Origin: Trichocoleus desertorum ATA4-8-CV12
GTDB taxonomy: Bacteria > Cyanobacteriota > Cyanobacteriia > FACHB-46
Assembly (NCBI GenBank): GCA_019358975.1
Contig: JAHHIL010000032.1
Coordinates: 1 to 57,506, forward strand
DNA length: 57,506 nt
Reading direction: 5' to 3'
Below are positions 41,930-51,524 of the stretch, one piece after another. The notes below the pieces were generated by a model. That model was not told where the DNA came from. It did no database searches and saw only the letters and a program-made list of their open reading frames with translations. The first letter of the stretch is position 1, and every line of letters begins with the position of its first letter. A program made the translations under genes and the position numbers.

Positions 41930-42304
41930 TTAACGAGTGCGGGTAATATCAATCGTGATTCTGCCGCCGAAATCGGGGATGGGGGCAGCAGGTTTAGACA
42001 ACTGCACACGGACTTGCTCTACAACTGGTTGATCTGGGTGGGCAGGCAATTGCAGCAAAGCTTCGGCGATCGCGCTAGCTAATCTCTCTACCAATGCAAA
42101 TTTGCTGGTTTTAACCAGTTGCTTCACCGTTTCAATGGCGTTGCGGTAGTCGAGCGTGTCTTCAATGCGATCGCTAGCTCCCGACTTGGACAAGTCCAGC
42201 CACAAGGTTAAATCCACTTCAAACCATTGGCCCAAAACTTGTTCTTCTGGCAAAAAGCCCGTGTATCCGTAAACCCGAATTCCCGTCAGTTGAATGCAGT
42301 CCAT
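41930..42304 (-). CDS. folB: Dihydroneopterin aldolase
   Basis: From ATG 42302-42304 the product has 124 aa. It fits FolB: DCIQLTGIRVYGYTGFLPEEQVLGQWFEVD with the conserved G-x4-E region, the active-site Tyr in DTLDYRNAIETVKQL, LVERLASAIAEALL with the conserved Glu, and VRVQLSKPAAPIPDF. The enzyme cleaves 7,8-dihydroneopterin to 6-hydroxymethyldihydropterin in folate synthesis. It begins 95 bp after the proA stop, on the same strand, and may be co-transcribed. A longer frame upstream (to 42478) overlaps proA and is unlikely. Confidence 0.92.
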   Translation of the reverse strand: MDCIQLTGIRVYGYTGFLPEEQVLGQWFEVDLTLWLDLSKSGASDRIEDTLDYRNAIETVKQLVKTSKFALVERLASAIAEALLQLPAHPDQPVVEQVRVQLSKPAAPIPDFGGRITIDITRTR

Positions 42305-42398
42305 GTATAGATTCAGCGGTAAAGCAGTTGAAAGCAAGGTGACTCTGTAGGGGCGAATTGCGATTGCCCTCATAGGTGTGTTGCTACAGAAGTGGGGT

Positions 42399-43703
42399 CT
42401 ACAGATCCCGGTGAGTAAAGGGTTTAGCGTTAGAGCCAGAGTAGGTAGCAGCAATGTGCCCATCTCCGGTGATCTCATACTTATAAGTCACCAATCCTTC
42501 TAGACCTACAGGACCGCGAGGTGGCATCTTTTGGGTGCTGATGCCCACTTCCGCCCCAAAGCCGTAGCGGAAACCATCAGCAAAGCGAGTCGAGCAGTTT
42601 TGGTACACCCCAGCCGCATCGACTTCCGCCAGAAACTGAGCCGCTGCTTTGGGGTCTTCTGTGGCGATCGCTTCTGTATGCCGAGAGCCATAAGTATTAA
42701 TGTGGTCGATCGCGGCAGCTAAATCGTCTACCACTTTAATAGACAGAATTAAATCGCTGTACTCGGTGGACCAGTCGGCTTCTGTAGCGGCAGCAATATT
42801 CAAAATTGCTCTAGTACGTTCATCTCCACGCAGTTCGACGTTCTTTGATTGGAGCGCTGGAGCTGCTTCTAGCAAAAACTCAGACGCAATGGCTTGGTGA
42901 ACCAGCAGTGTTTCGATCGCGTTGCAAGCCGCCGGATATTGGATTTTAGAGTCTACGGCGATCGCCACCGCTTTTTTAATATCAGCCGCCTTATCTACAT
43001 ATAAATGACAGATACCATCGGCATGCCCCAACACCGGAATCCGCGTATTGTCTTGGACGAAGCGCACGAAGGAATTGGAGCCTCTAGGAATGATCAAATC
43101 CACATATTGATCGAGCTTGAGTAACTCCAAGGTTTCTTCGCGGGTGGTCAAAAGTTGCACGACAGATGGATCAATTTCAGTCTGTGTCAATCCTGCATGA
43201 ATGGCTTTCACCAACGCTTCGCAGGAACGCACTGCTTCTTGGCCCCCTTTGAGGATCACACCATTTCCCGATTTGATCGCCAGTGAGGAAATCTGCATCA
43301 CGGCATCAGGACGAGCTTCGAAAATTACGCCCAACACGCCCAAGGGACAAGAAACCCGCTTCATCACTAAGCCTTGATCGAGTTCGCGGTGAATTTGCAC
43401 CTGTCCCACCGGATCAGTTAAGCGCCCGACATCTCTAACTCCAGCGATCGCCGCTTGCAGTTTGTTTTCGTCTAGCTTTAAGCGAGCATAGAGAGAGTTA
43501 CTAATACCAGCAGTCTGAGCCGCTTCGCAATCAGCAGCATTGGCAGCCAAAATTTCTGGAGCGGCAGCTTCTAAGGCTTGGGCGATCGCTTCAATCGCTT
43601 GATTTTTCGCTTTGGCTGGCAAGGTCGCCAACTTACGTGCAGCTTGACGGGTTTGCCGAGCCAGATCGGGAAGAGACAGGGAAGCAACTTGAGACGCGAT
43701 CAT
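42399..43703 (-). CDS. proA: Gamma-glutamyl phosphate reductase
   Basis: A 434-aa aldehyde dehydrogenase-family enzyme that reduces gamma-glutamyl phosphate to glutamate semialdehyde in proline synthesis. Diagnostic stretches: [75 protein letters not shown] (the catalytic Cys region), [32 protein letters not shown] and [22 protein letters not shown] (split), ending HRDL. It is full length. No proB is in the window. Confidence 0.96.
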   Translation of the reverse strand: MIASQVASLSLPDLARQTRQAARKLATLPAKAKNQAIEAIAQALEAAAPEILAANAADCEAAQTAGISNSLYARLKLDENKLQAAIAGVRDVGRLTDPVGQVQIHRELDQGLVMKRVSCPLGVLGVIFEARPDAVMQISSLAIKSGNGVILKGGQEAVRSCEALVKAIHAGLTQTEIDPSVVQLLTTREETLELLKLDQYVDLIIPRGSNSFVRFVQDNTRIPVLGHADGICHLYVDKAADIKKAVAIAVDSKIQYPAACNAIETLLVHQAIASEFLLEAAPALQSKNVELRGDERTRAILNIAAATEADWSTEYSDLILSIKVVDDLAAAIDHINTYGSRHTEAIATEDPKAAAQFLAEVDAAGVYQNCSTRFADGFRYGFGAEVGISTQKMPPRGPVGLEGLVTYKYEITGDGHIAATYSGSNAKPFTHRDL

Positions 43704-43839
43704 AGGTTTGGGTAGAGAGCCACAAACAAGCCAAAGTTTAGCAAATCTCGACTTGTCCTTTAAATCCTAACGGGGAATGCTGTCTCTCCATCACTCCTCT
43801 GACTTTTTCTCCTAATCTTGCTTTTTCTTCTAGAAATGT

Positions 43840-44853
43840 ATGCCTAAATTTGCCACCTATCTCCACCCTCAAACCTGCCAAACTTCTAAACCCAGTCATT
43901 TAATTCCCTTTAAAGGTTATTCGTTTCCGCACTACAGCAAGGTGCGGCAAGAGCTTGAGAAAAGTCTCTCTGACTATCCATCGTTGCCAGTCAGACGAGT
44001 GAAATACAGTGAGTATCTGCGAGTGCATAGCCGCGAATATCTGCAACAGTTGGTTTTGCTGGCAGCGGAGAAGCCACTAGAGAAGTTCAACCTATCGATG
44101 CCGCATCTTCTAGGTGGTTGTTGGGGACTGGAGCATTGTCTGCCTGGTTACGCTTACGGGTTGGGTGGCTTGTTTGAGGCGATCGCCCAGATGAAACAAG
44201 GCAACCTAGAGCGGGCCTACTGCTTTAGCTTAGTGGGACATCATGCTCATGCAGATTGGGGTCATGGCTATTGCTTGCTCAATCCGTTGGCGGCAGCAGC
44301 GAAATATGCGCAAGAGCAAGGCTTTGAGAAAATCCTGATTGTGGATTGGGACATTCATCATGGGGATGGCACACAATCTATTTTTAGCGGCGATCGCAGT
44401 GTGTATTGCATTAGCATTCATAGCGCCATCGACCTATACATGGCGAAAGCCTCGGATTTGAAACGTGGTACTACCACAGCTGCCGAAGCAGTGGGGCATT
44501 GCAATATTCCTTTGCTACCTGCCCGGTTTGCCGATGACTTTCCGCCCAAGATGGGGCTAACGGGGCAGTTTTATCGAGCCAGTGAGAGCCTGCCTGCTTT
44601 TCAATCCGCGCTAGATCAAATCCCTTGGACTCCCGATTTAATTTTGATTTTCTCTGGGTACGACTCGCACCGTGATGACTGCGGTAAAGAAACCACAGGC
44701 TGGACAGAGCCAGATTTTGCGGCGCTGACCGTAGCGGTTTTGGAGTTAGCTAAAAAAGCCAATTGCCCAGTGCTCTCCAATCATGGTGGTGGTTACAAAT
44801 TACCACTCACGATCGCCTCAGCAGTAAGTCACGTCAAAACCTTAGCCAGCTAG
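43840..44853 (+). CDS. Histone deacetylase-family (class II-like) hydrolase
   Basis: A 337-aa protein of the arginase/deacetylase fold. The N-terminal part has IPFKGYSFPHYSKV. The catalytic region shows SLVGHHAHADWGHGYCLLN with the paired His, then the zinc ligands in VDWDIHHGDGTQSIF (Asp-x-His) and, further on, FSGYDSHRDD, with SNHGGGYKLP near the end. Bacterial members act on acetylated small molecules such as polyamines or on acetoin-pathway substrates, so the name does not imply a histone substrate. It is transcribed alone. No ATP-binding or regulatory domain. Confidence 0.9.
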   Translation: MPKFATYLHPQTCQTSKPSHLIPFKGYSFPHYSKVRQELEKSLSDYPSLPVRRVKYSEYLRVHSREYLQQLVLLAAEKPLEKFNLSMPHLLGGCWGLEHCLPGYAYGLGGLFEAIAQMKQGNLERAYCFSLVGHHAHADWGHGYCLLNPLAAAAKYAQEQGFEKILIVDWDIHHGDGTQSIFSGDRSVYCISIHSAIDLYMAKASDLKRGTTTAAEAVGHCNIPLLPARFADDFPPKMGLTGQFYRASESLPAFQSALDQIPWTPDLILIFSGYDSHRDDCGKETTGWTEPDFAALTVAVLELAKKANCPVLSNHGGGYKLPLTIASAVSHVKTLAS

Positions 44854-44904
44854 AGCTAAAATCCCGAACGGTTTTAACATTTGCCACGAGGGGCGAACCT
44901 AACG

Positions 44905-44969
44905 TAGGGGCGGGTTTTGAACTGGCTTTTGTGACTCACAACTACATGGCTTGCTAAACCCGCCCCTAC
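44905..44969. repeat. Inverted repeat of the GTAGGGGCGGGTTT type
   Basis: GTAGGGGCGGGTTT near 44905-44918 and AAACCCGCCCCTAC near 44955-44968 form a perfect 14-bp stem with a ~36-nt interior. The sequence resembles small interspersed repeats around 1528-1597 (both begin GTAGGGGCG). It may also terminate the deacetylase-like gene. Confidence 0.65.
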
Positions 44970-45223
44970 CGATCCGTGGGACAACTCGCCTCTAACACCC
45001 CGTGAGTCAACCCATGAAGGCAAGAGCAAAATGACTATTTGTGAACGGATGCTGAAAGGCTGATGGATCTCAGTCAGATCGCTTAAAGATTCTGTGTACT
45101 TTTGCGGTTTACTGGCTAGAGAAAATGGATCTGCGGGTATCAAAAGATCAACTGCACAGGCTGCTGAATCTACCTAAAGCTTTTGTGCTGCGTAATACCC
45201 CTCCTTCTCCACGGAGAATCCTT

Positions 45224-47266
45224 ATGTCATCCCAATCGGGAGCGCTCCAGGCTGGAATAGACGCTCTAAAACAAGGGCGCTACTCGGAAGCCATCAACTT
45301 ATTAGAAACTTTCTGTCGCAGTAATTCTTTGACGGAATCGAAAGAACTATTGCAAGCTCAGATGTGGTTAGTGAAAGCATACCCACGGGCGGGGCAGCCT
45401 GAGAAAGCGATCGCGCTTTGCCGTCAGTTAGCGCTACACGAAAACCCCCAAGTTCACACTTGGGCGCAGCAAACTCTCCAGAAACTTTCCACCCCGTCGC
45501 CTGCTCAACCTGCGAGTTCAACCACGCGGGCGACTGCGCCAGATTCTCCGCCTGCCGCGACTGGCAAACTGAACCGAGCAGCTAAGGCAGGAGCCAAGCT
45601 AGCGATGTCTGGTATTGGTAGCAGCTTAGCGCTGGCTTCGGGAGTAACGATCTCCTTGCTGTTTGGCATGGTGTTTGTCTTGGCCTTGAGTCTGGTGTTT
45701 ATTCTAGGTAGCGATCAGCCGGGAGTTGGCTTGGCGATCGCGCTTGCATCCACCCTCGTTTTTAATCTGCTGGCTTTCTTTATTTCGCCTTGGTTCATGG
45801 ACTTGATCCAAGGTTGGTTCTACGGCACTCGTTGGGTCTCTCTGCCAGAGGTAGCTCGCTACAGCCCAGAAGCTGCGCGGGTAATTCAACAAGTTTGTGC
45901 CCAGAAAAAACTGAAGCAACCTCGCCTTGGGATTATCAACGACGAAAACCCCACTGCGTTCACCTACGGCTCCCTACCCAACAGTGCCCGCTTAGTCGTC
46001 AGCCAAGGCTTGTTTACCTACCTAGACGATGAAGAAGTTGCGACGGTCTATGCCCACGAACTAGGGCACATTGTCCATTGGGACTTTGCGGTGATGACCG
46101 TTGCCGCTACCTTGGTGCAGATTACCTATCTGATTTATAGCTTTGCCCGTCGTATGAGCCGTGGGGGTGGCGACAACAAATTAAAAGATGCGATGGGAGC
46201 TGCCGCGATCGCTGCCTATATCTTCTACCTGATTGGCACCTATCTCGTTTTGTATCTCTCTCGCACCCGAGAATACTTTGCCGACCACTTCGCGGCTGAA
46301 ACTACAGGCAATCCCAACGCGCTCTCTCGGGCTTTGGTCAAAATCGCTTACGGCATTTTAGAAGAAGGCCAAAGAGCCAAGGAACCCAGCAAACTAATCG
46401 AAGGCACACGGGCACTAGGGATTTACGACCCGAAAGCGGCTAGCTCAGTCGGCACTGCTTACCGAGTTGCCTCCTCCCCAGATAAAATTGGTCGCGTCTT
46501 TCTGTGGGATATGTTCAATCCTTGGGGCTGGTTGATGGAGTTGAGTTCTACTCACCCACTGACAGGTAAACGAGTCCGAGCCTTGAGCACCTATGCCGAA
46601 CAGTTAGGTTTAGAAACTGAGTTTGATATGGCGCGGGTGGTCGCTGAGAGCCGCACGCTCAACAAAAACAAGCTCTACGGCAACTTTGCTCTTGACCTAT
46701 TGTTGTACGGTGCTGAGTTTATTGGCTTGGCCGTCGGTCTTCTAATTGGCTTGGTGTTAATGTCGCTGGCTGGCTGGAAGGTTTTAGTCTCTCTCAGCTT
46801 GCTCGGTTTGGGCTTGGGTATCTTGGTCAAGATGCTGGTGACCTTCCCAGATTTCAGCCGAGCCCAAGCCACTGATGTGATGAGCTTGATGTCTGACCCT
46901 TATGCCAGCCCCCTCCGAGGTCGCCCGGTGAAACTTAGCGGGGAGCTGATTGGTCGGGGGGATGCGGGTTATAAATTTGGCTCTGATCTGAAGCTGCAAG
47001 ATCCCACAGGCATGATGTATGTCCACTACGCCTCTCGTTTTGGGCCTTTCGGCAACTTCATGTTTGGGGCCAACCAAGTGCAAGGATTGCTGGGTTCGCA
47101 AGTCAGCGCTGTAGGCTGGTTCCGTCGCAGCATTATGCCCTGGGTAGACTTAGCCCAACTCAAGACAGTGGGTGGCAAAACGGTCGATAGCTACCACCGC
47201 TTCTGGCAGTGTGTCATGGGAGCGGGAGCCATTATTGCTGCCATCGTCGTGCCAGTCGTGTTCTAG
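45224..47266 (+). CDS. M48-family (HtpX-like) membrane metalloprotease with TPR-like N-terminus
   Basis: From ATG 45224 (GGAG nine bases upstream) the product is 680 aa. Residues about 5-85 look like TPR helices (LQAGIDALKQGRYSEAINLLE, AIALCRQLALHENPQ). Two membrane helices follow (SLLFGMVFVLALSLVFILG, LAIALASTLVFNLLAFFI). The zinc site is VATVYAHELGHIVHWDFAVM (HExxH), with Glu in SRTREYFADHFAAE as third ligand. More hydrophobic segments and a C-terminal domain with VNYRF-like absent but QDPTGMMYVHYASRFGPFG present complete it. It should degrade damaged membrane proteins. An upstream open frame (45125) is not needed. Confidence 0.9.
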   Translation: MSSQSGALQAGIDALKQGRYSEAINLLETFCRSNSLTESKELLQAQMWLVKAYPRAGQPEKAIALCRQLALHENPQVHTWAQQTLQKLSTPSPAQPASSTTRATAPDSPPAATGKLNRAAKAGAKLAMSGIGSSLALASGVTISLLFGMVFVLALSLVFILGSDQPGVGLAIALASTLVFNLLAFFISPWFMDLIQGWFYGTRWVSLPEVARYSPEAARVIQQVCAQKKLKQPRLGIINDENPTAFTYGSLPNSARLVVSQGLFTYLDDEEVATVYAHELGHIVHWDFAVMTVAATLVQITYLIYSFARRMSRGGGDNKLKDAMGAAAIAAYIFYLIGTYLVLYLSRTREYFADHFAAETTGNPNALSRALVKIAYGILEEGQRAKEPSKLIEGTRALGIYDPKAASSVGTAYRVASSPDKIGRVFLWDMFNPWGWLMELSSTHPLTGKRVRALSTYAEQLGLETEFDMARVVAESRTLNKNKLYGNFALDLLLYGAEFIGLAVGLLIGLVLMSLAGWKVLVSLSLLGLGLGILVKMLVTFPDFSRAQATDVMSLMSDPYASPLRGRPVKLSGELIGRGDAGYKFGSDLKLQDPTGMMYVHYASRFGPFGNFMFGANQVQGLLGSQVSAVGWFRRSIMPWVDLAQLKTVGGKTVDSYHRFWQCVMGAGAIIAAIVVPVVF

Positions 47267-47371
47267 AGAGGCGTGCGATCGCCCTCATCCCTGTTGAACC
47301 TTTCCTGTTGAATTTTCCTGTTGAACTAAGAATCAATATTGTTGAAGGGGCGCTTACTCTGCGCCCTTTTT

Positions 47372-48217
47372 TCATGAATTCGTTTGGGCTAACTTCGCTT
47401 TTGCCTGTTGCCACAGAGCTTCCAATTCTTCCAAGCTGTAGTCGGTTAAAGGGCGATCGCAGACTGACTCCACTTGCACAAACCGCTGAATGAAACGACG
47501 ATTGGTGCCTTGCAGCGCTTCCGCTGGATCTAACCCCTGCCAACGAGCAAGGTTGACGATTGTGAACAACAAGTCGCCCAGTTCCGACTCTTGATGAGCT
47601 TTGTCATCTGTTTGTAGAGCTTCTTGAAACTCGGCCAGTTCTTCGTGAAATTTACCCCATACCCCCTCAATACTGTCCCACTCAAATCCCGCGCCCGCTG
47701 CTTTCTGAGAGATTTTCATCGCAGCCATCAGCGGGGGTAAGCTGCGGGCGTAGTTGCTGAGTTTGTGGCTGAGGAGGGGTGGCTGAGCGGCGGCTACTTT
47801 TTCTTGATCTTTAATTTGCTCCCAGTTCTGCCGTACCTCTTCCACACTGGCAACTTCTACATCACCAAAGACATGGGGATGACGACGAATTAACTTTTCG
47901 CTAATCCCTTGAACGACTTCAGCCAAGCTAAATTGCCCTTCCTCGCTGGCAATCTGCGCTTGCAGCACTACCTGTAATAGGAGATCTCCGAGTTCTTCCG
48001 CGATCGCCTTTTGATCGCCGCTGCGAATGGCATCTACAGTTTCGTAGGCTTCCTCAATCACATAAGGAATCAGCGTTTGAGGCGTTTGGGCTAAGTCCCA
48101 AGGGCAACCCCCATCAGGCGATCGCAATTTGGCAACCACCTCGATCAGTTGTTGTAGGGCACTTAGGGTAACGATGCTAGGAGAAGCTGGCGGAACTTGT
48201 CCCTCTGGGTGTGTCAT
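47372..48217 (-). CDS. mazG: Nucleoside triphosphate pyrophosphohydrolase MazG
   Basis: A 281-aa protein with two MazG domains, as in full-length MazG. The first shows LRSPDGGCPWDLAQTPQTLIPY and EEAYETVDAIRSGDQKAIAEELGDLLLQVVLQAQ (split) with the EExxE metal motif. The second shows KAAGAGFEWDSIEGVWGKFHEELAEFQEAL and ELGDLLFTIVNLARW. The enzyme hydrolyses NTPs including damaged ones. The extra N-terminal 15 residues are ordinary. It is convergent with the M48 gene; about 105 bp separate them. Confidence 0.94.
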   Translation of the reverse strand: MTHPEGQVPPASPSIVTLSALQQLIEVVAKLRSPDGGCPWDLAQTPQTLIPYVIEEAYETVDAIRSGDQKAIAEELGDLLLQVVLQAQIASEEGQFSLAEVVQGISEKLIRRHPHVFGDVEVASVEEVRQNWEQIKDQEKVAAAQPPLLSHKLSNYARSLPPLMAAMKISQKAAGAGFEWDSIEGVWGKFHEELAEFQEALQTDDKAHQESELGDLLFTIVNLARWQGLDPAEALQGTNRRFIQRFVQVESVCDRPLTDYSLEELEALWQQAKAKLAQTNS

Positions 48218-48251
48218 AGAGCAAACCTAAAGACTGTGTGTAATCTTCACC

Positions 48252-48887
48252 TTAATCAATGTAGTTTTTCGGTTGCCGTTTCGGGGGTATAATCCTCGAC
48301 TGGGATTTAGCGTGAGCAGGTGATTTTCGTTGGCGCTTTTTAGGCTTAACGGCAAACAGCCCTTTCCAACCCTGATTTTTGTAGCGTTTGTGAGTCGATT
48401 TGTAAGTGGAACTCAGCCAATCGCTACAGGAATGACTCAGCGCCCCCAGTTCCAAGCCCAAGCACAGTGCCATCACTTCGGGGCTATACTGCAAAACCAA
48501 CTGTTGAGTAACATGAGTTGCCGTAGTCCAGTCGGGGATGGGGTAGCCAAAACCAGCTGCGATCGCCACGCCAACTAAACTCCCAGCACTCAACCAAGTC
48601 GCCAAATAAAGTAGGCGTAGCATTGTGCCCACTACTGGCCCGTGAGACCAAAAGGAGCGATGGCGCATCATTTTGCGATAGGGTAGCCAAATCCATCGGA
48701 GCCAACCCCACCGTTGATATTGGCGAGAATAAATATCGAGATCAGGACCAAACATCAGGCCTCCAAACAAAAACCCACCTGCCACGATTAAGGTGAGGCT
48801 ACTACTGCGAGTTTGTCCATAGGTCAGCCCTGCTACTAGCGGCAAGCTCCAGAGGGTGATGCGATCGTGAGTTCGACCAGAGGGCAT
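48252..48887 (-). CDS. DUF2227-family putative metal-binding membrane protein
   Basis: A 211-aa protein with HDRITLWSLPLVAG near the N-terminus and GPDLDIYSRQYQRWGWLRWIWLPYRKMMRHRSFWSHG in the middle (split). The His-Asp-His residues in these segments form the putative metal site that gives the family its annotation. Two to three membrane helices (LTLIVAGGFLFGGLMF, LLYLATWLSAGSLVGVAIAAGFG) suggest an integral protein. The C-terminus is highly basic. Function unknown. Its stop is 34 bp from mazG start, on the same strand, probably an operon. Confidence 0.85.
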   Translation of the reverse strand: MPSGRTHDRITLWSLPLVAGLTYGQTRSSSLTLIVAGGFLFGGLMFGPDLDIYSRQYQRWGWLRWIWLPYRKMMRHRSFWSHGPVVGTMLRLLYLATWLSAGSLVGVAIAAGFGYPIPDWTTATHVTQQLVLQYSPEVMALCLGLELGALSHSCSDWLSSTYKSTHKRYKNQGWKGLFAVKPKKRQRKSPAHAKSQSRIIPPKRQPKNYID

Positions 48888-49006
48888 GAAGGTAAATTAC
48901 GAAGAAATCCCAAAAAATTCGAAAGATTAATCTCAAAAAATATTAACAAGAACAAGAATGTCTGCTATATTTAATTCTCGTGCCCAACGGAATGGGCGCA
49001 AATCAC

Positions 49007-49078
49007 GGGCGATTAGCTCAACGGTAGAGCGCCTGCCTTACAAGCAGGATGTTACAAGTTCGAATCTTGTATCGCCCA
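49007..49078 (+). tRNA. tRNA-Val (anticodon TAC)
   Basis: Acceptor arms GGGCGAT (49007-49013) and ATCGCCC (49071-49077) pair, with discriminator A at 49078. The D arm is GCTC-aacggtaGAGC, and the anticodon arm CCTGC-CTTACAA-GCAGG gives TAC. The T arm is ACAAG-TTCGAAT-CTTGT. CCA is not encoded (next bases TA). Confidence 0.95.
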
Positions 49079-49260
49079 TAGCTGTAAATGCTTGTATCGG
49101 TTATCACCTGCTATCTAGTGGGTTACATTATTCTGTCTAATTGACTGAGACAGTCTGCGCAGATAGCGGATGTCTCTACTTGTCATACTCAAGCATCATA
49201 GAGCCATCTAAGTTGATTTGCCTTTAACTCAAGGGCAGGATTTTAGACGGCGTCGCTTCT

Positions 49261-51480
49261 ATGAGTCATCCTCCTAAATCTTCCCTACAGAGCCGAGTAT
49301 CTGCTGAGCCACTGTCAGACTATCCCACTCCACGGGGCTCTAGTTTTCTGGAGTTGCTCACTTGTTGGCCCCTGCATCGAGCTAAAAATATCCGTCAAAA
49401 AATTGGCTGGTCTCATGCCCTGGCCATTGGAGTGGCAGTCGTTGGATCTACGTTTGGTCACTTTTTGGGAGACTCCTACGCGAGAGCTGCAAAGCAACAA
49501 TGGGTAGCGGCTCACCAAGAAGAGAGGCTATTGAGTAGCTTGAATTTGGCAATTTTAGCCGCCCGCAGCCACCAACAACAATTGATTCCCCTCCTCAGAA
49601 ATCCTCAGAAGTTTGAGCATGAGCATACCCATTTTTTAGGGCATGTGCAGACAATTGATCAGCTCATGACAGAGGTGCAGTCTGCGGTTGTAACTCATGC
49701 ACAGTTTAGTGAAGCGAGTGCCGAGTTAGAAGCTTGGCTGCGCAACTATGACAGCACCCTTAAAGTCTATGCTGAGCAACTAGATCAGGTATTGCAAAAG
49801 CTCAATCGCACTGATTTATCAGCAGCCAATGTTTTAGCGGCCCAGCAGTCTCTTCTAGCATTTACTAATAGTGACGTTGCCCTAGAGGTAGACAGCTTTT
49901 CGGACGACCTAAGTCTCCTAATTAACGATGTCCATGCCAGAGAAGTGAAAGCGGACATCGCTATGCACCGAGCCGAAGGCTTACATAGTTTGATTACTTA
50001 CACCAGCTTGTTGTTGTCAGTTCTACTTGCGATTGTTTTAGCTCTGCGAACTAGCCAAGCGATCGCTCGTCCAATTGAGGCTGTGACCCAAGTGGCACAA
50101 CAAGCGGCTCAAAACTCTCGGTTTGACTTGCAAGCTCCAGTCATGACAGAAGATGAAGTAGGCCGATTAGCCACGGCTTTCAACAACCTCATTCGTCAGG
50201 TGGAGCAGTACACCCAAGACCTAGAACTCAGCCGTCAAACTCTGGAATTGCGAGTTGAGGAACGCACTCATGAACTGAAACGGACGATTCAAGAGTTGGA
50301 GAGTGAAATTACGCTTCGTTGTCAAATTCAAGTTGCCCTACATCAAGAAAAAGTCGCTCTCCACAAAAGTGAGCAGCTCTTTCGTTCCTTAAGCGCCTGT
50401 TCTCCTGTAGGCATTTTCTTAGCAGATGTGACAGGAGATCTGACCTACGTTAATCCCCGTTTACAGCGATTGGCTGCTTATAATGCTGAGGCTAATCCGG
50501 CTGAAGCTAGCTTAAAGTCTAGTTGGATGGCTTGGGTGCATTCTGAAGATCGCGATCGCGTCTTTGCGGCTTGGGCTGAGCATACGCAACAAGGCTATAG
50601 CTATGGAGATGAGTATCGGTTGCAGCTGCCCAATGGCAAACTGCGCTGGGTGCAGACGCGATCATCTCCTTTGTTTGCTGACACAGGTCAACTGATCGGT
50701 CACGTAGGGACAGTTGAAGATGTAACAGAGCAAAAGCAAGCAGAGCAAGAGATTCGCCATGCTTTAGAAAAAGAGCGAGAGCTGAATGAGCTGCGAGCCC
50801 GTTTCGTTACCACGGTTTCTCATGAGTTTCGCACACCGCTCACAGTCATCGTTTCCTCTACCGAATTGGTGCAGAACTATGAGCACAAAATGACTCAGGA
50901 GAAGAAACACCAGCATTTTAGGAAAATTCAGGCTGCCAGCCGACACATCACTCATCTGCTTGATGAGATCCTGTTTATCAGCAACGCGAGTAGTGGCGAA
51001 TTGCAGTTTAATCCTGCTCCCATCGATTTAGAGCAGTTTTGCCGCAGTCTGTTGGCAGACATACAGTTGGCAGACATACAGAGCGCTTCGTCCTGCTCCC
51101 ACACCTTGCACTTGAGCTATCAAATTCCTCAAGCTTTGGTTTGCCTCGATGAGAAACTATTGCGCTATATCCTGACCAATTTACTTTCTAACGCGATTAA
51201 ATATTCGCCTCAAGCTCAGGACGTGAACTTTGAGATCACCTGTGATGCTCAAACCGCAATCTTCAGCGTGCAGGATCAAGGCATTGGCATTCCGATGGCT
51301 GACCAGTTACACCTATTTGAGGCGTTTCATCGCGCTAAAAATGCGAGTAATATTCCTGGTGTGGGCCTAGGATTGTCGATCGTCAAGAGCTGCGTAGACT
51401 TACATGGTGGCCGAATCACCGTTGAGAGCAACCCTGAGATTGGCACTAAGTTTATGGTCATGCTGCCGCTGATGTCTTAA
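49261..51480 (+). CDS. Membrane sensor histidine kinase (HAMP-PAS-HisKA-HATPase)
   Basis: A 739-aa kinase. Two membrane helices bracket an extracytoplasmic sensor of about 165 residues (first near 47-65, HALAIGVAVVGSTFGHF; second near 243-260, ITYTSLLLSVLLAIVLAL). HAMP follows (about 262-320), a coiled coil, a PAS domain from LFRSLSACSPVGIFLADVTG with PAC end VGTVEDVTEQKQ, then the HisKA box FVTTVSHEFRTPLTVIVSS, N-box NLLSNAIKYSP, G1 DQGIGIP and G2 GVGLGLSIVKS. It is a classical type, unlike the HEINNP-type kinases at 3259 and 54478. A 15-bp tandem duplication at 51052-51081 repeats LADIQ. No cognate regulator is adjacent. Confidence 0.92.
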   Translation: MSHPPKSSLQSRVSAEPLSDYPTPRGSSFLELLTCWPLHRAKNIRQKIGWSHALAIGVAVVGSTFGHFLGDSYARAAKQQWVAAHQEERLLSSLNLAILAARSHQQQLIPLLRNPQKFEHEHTHFLGHVQTIDQLMTEVQSAVVTHAQFSEASAELEAWLRNYDSTLKVYAEQLDQVLQKLNRTDLSAANVLAAQQSLLAFTNSDVALEVDSFSDDLSLLINDVHAREVKADIAMHRAEGLHSLITYTSLLLSVLLAIVLALRTSQAIARPIEAVTQVAQQAAQNSRFDLQAPVMTEDEVGRLATAFNNLIRQVEQYTQDLELSRQTLELRVEERTHELKRTIQELESEITLRCQIQVALHQEKVALHKSEQLFRSLSACSPVGIFLADVTGDLTYVNPRLQRLAAYNAEANPAEASLKSSWMAWVHSEDRDRVFAAWAEHTQQGYSYGDEYRLQLPNGKLRWVQTRSSPLFADTGQLIGHVGTVEDVTEQKQAEQEIRHALEKERELNELRARFVTTVSHEFRTPLTVIVSSTELVQNYEHKMTQEKKHQHFRKIQAASRHITHLLDEILFISNASSGELQFNPAPIDLEQFCRSLLADIQLADIQSASSCSHTLHLSYQIPQALVCLDEKLLRYILTNLLSNAIKYSPQAQDVNFEITCDAQTAIFSVQDQGIGIPMADQLHLFEAFHRAKNASNIPGVGLGLSIVKSCVDLHGGRITVESNPEIGTKFMVMLPLMS

Positions 51481-51524
51481 GCCCAAGAGATTTCCTGAAT
51501 TTCATTTGCAGCTGCGAGCAACTC

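Noticed and set aside
42305-42478. N-terminal extension of FolB
   Set aside because: It overlaps the proA coding end; FolB homologues begin at the MDCIQLTG-like position.
45125-45223. N-terminal extension of the M48 protease
   Set aside because: The start at 45224 has GGAG upstream and leads directly into the TPR-like helix; the extension has no family character.
49007-49078. Integration site use of the tRNA-Val gene
   Set aside because: No integrase gene or repeated tRNA 3' end is seen nearby in this window.
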